DNA from: Pseudomonadota bacterium
Lineage (GTDB): Bacteria; Pseudomonadota; Alphaproteobacteria; Micropepsales; Micropepsaceae
Length of the DNA: 14,366 bases
Direction of reading: 5' to 3'
NCBI GenBank assembly: GCA_025360685.1
Contig: JANYBR010000004.1
Coordinates: 1 to 14,366, forward strand
In this document: one piece after another, positions 13,681 to 14,366 of the stretch
Numbering within the stretch: position 1 is the stretch's first letter
Layout: every line of letters begins with the position of its first letter
Translations under genes and position numbers: made by a program
Notes under the pieces: generated by a model
Databases searched by the model: none
Told to the model about the DNA's origin: nothing
The model's input: only the letters and a program-made list of their open reading frames with translations

Positions 13681-14331
13681 ATGTGCGGAAAGTTCACGCA
13701 GATGATGACCTGGGGCGAGCTCGTCACGCTGGCCGATCTCATCGGCGCGCCGCCAGGCGCGGTGGAGACGGTCACGCCGATGCGCTTCGCGACCGTGATA
13801 CGGCTCGATGCGGACGGTGCGCGCGAAGCGGGGCGCATGCGCTGGGGGTTCGTGCCGGCGGGCGCGCGCGATCCTTCTGACGGCACGCGGTTCATTCATG
13901 CGCGCGCCGAGACGATCGAACAGAAACCGACATTCCGTGACGCGTTCCTTCGGCGCCGCGGGCTTGTGGTGGTGAACACGTTCAACGAAGGCAAGGAGAT
14001 CACGCCGAAAAAGACCGAACAGCACGTCATCACGCCGCGCGGCCGCACCGCCACGGCGATCGCGGTGATCTGGGAACGCTGGTCCGGGCACGCGCCCGGG
14101 GTGCTCGAGACGTTCGCGATGGTCACCGTGCCTGCGAACGAGCTGATCGGAACGATCACCGATCGCATGCCGGCGCTGATCGCGGACGATGATTGGGCCA
14201 GGTGGCTGGGCGAGGAACCGGCCACGGCCGACGAGCTCAAGTCGATGCTGCGACCGTCCGTTCTTCCGATGGACATGGGGAAGGCGGGTCGACCCTCTCC
14301 ACCACCAAAGCCGCAGCCGGATTTATTCTGA
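13681..14331 (+). CDS. SRAP-domain (YedK/HMCES family) protein with altered active site
   Basis: 216 residues, close to the family's usual length. SRAP proteins crosslink covalently to abasic sites in single-stranded DNA through Cys2, which here follows the initiator Met (MCGKFTQ) as needed. MRWGFVPAG (53-61), HARAET (73-78) and TDRMPALI (160-167) mark the family. Against YedK's Cys2, Asn75, Glu105 and His160, this protein has Cys2, His73, Glu103 and Thr160: the Asn of the NAR-AE motif is His, and the His of the HDRMP motif is Thr. The Trp that usually follows the Glu is Gly (FNEGKEI). The thiol and glutamate are kept, so DNA binding is plausible but chemistry may differ. GAGGG lies 8 nt before the ATG. 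The tail 200-216 is Pro-rich and probably disordered. Divergent from the methyltransferase, 49 bp apart. Confidence 0.88.
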   Translation: MCGKFTQMMTWGELVTLADLIGAPPGAVETVTPMRFATVIRLDADGAREAGRMRWGFVPAGARDPSDGTRFIHARAETIEQKPTFRDAFLRRRGLVVVNTFNEGKEITPKKTEQHVITPRGRTATAIAVIWERWSGHAPGVLETFAMVTVPANELIGTITDRMPALIADDDWARWLGEEPATADELKSMLRPSVLPMDMGKAGRPSPPPKPQPDLF

Positions 14332-14366
14332 ACCGCGAGTGCGCTAAAAGTCGTTCATGCCGCACC

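Noticed and set aside
13632..13895. N-terminal extension of the methyltransferase frame
   Set aside because: It runs antisense through the SRAP start region and has no conserved features; the domain begins at the ATG at 13631.
12820..14091. 423-codon open frame on the minus strand across the methyltransferase and SRAP genes
   Set aside because: Its translation is Arg/Ala-rich without domain features and overlaps two genes with clear motifs in other frames; typical of GC-rich shadow frames.
1..14366. Genomic island, phage, CRISPR or toxin-antitoxin system
   Set aside because: No integrase, transposase, tRNA, direct repeat array or toxin-antitoxin pair; base composition looks even throughout.

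Overview
The window reads as chromosomal DNA of a GC-rich Gram-negative alphaproteobacterium. Evidence: outer-membrane OmpA protein, two lipoproteins with lipoboxes, an Mla/MCE-type lipid transport operon, a DUF6481-type protein (a family I know mainly from Alphaproteobacteria) and a GC-clamped palindrome of a kind common in that class. A relative of Rhizomicrobium/Micropepsaceae is possible, but that is a guess from protein style. There are no RNA genes, CRISPR arrays, transposases, integrases or phage genes; gene density is high and most genes are complete.

Layout. 1-965 (-): OmpA-family outer-membrane protein with an 18-proline linker, cut by the window edge. 966-1263: spacer. 1264-1683 (-): small helical protein of unknown function; its leader carries a 9-codon reading frame and two perfect hairpins. 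1870-2397 (+): TTG-started lipoprotein with a good promoter. 2402-4219 (-): Uup-like ABC-F ATPase, convergent with the lipoprotein. 4332-4712 (+): charged DUF6481-type protein. 4727-5893 (-): secreted Ca2+-dependent PI-PLC-like enzyme. 6033-9489 (-): four-gene Mla/MCE operon in the order STAS-permease, ATPase, MCE protein, auxiliary lipoprotein. 9671-11901 (-): second ABC-F protein translationally coupled to a two-module VOC protein. 12023-12814 (+): NAD-type short-chain dehydrogenase, followed by a palindrome/terminator. 12915-13631 (-): class I methyltransferase. 13681-14331 (+): SRAP (YedK/HMCES) protein with two substituted active-site positions.

How the genes work together. The clearest functional unit is the lipid transport operon: permease plus ATPase form the inner-membrane pump, the MCE protein is the membrane-anchored ring, and the lipoprotein probably contacts the outer membrane. 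The ABC-F/VOC pair is coupled by an ATGA overlap. The remaining genes look like single transcription units, often divergent or tightly convergent.

I did not find an obvious new multi-gene system. The best leads are the remodelled SRAP active site, the leader-ORF-plus-hairpins arrangement at 1684-1777, and the ABC-F/VOC pair with a non-canonical second signature motif.
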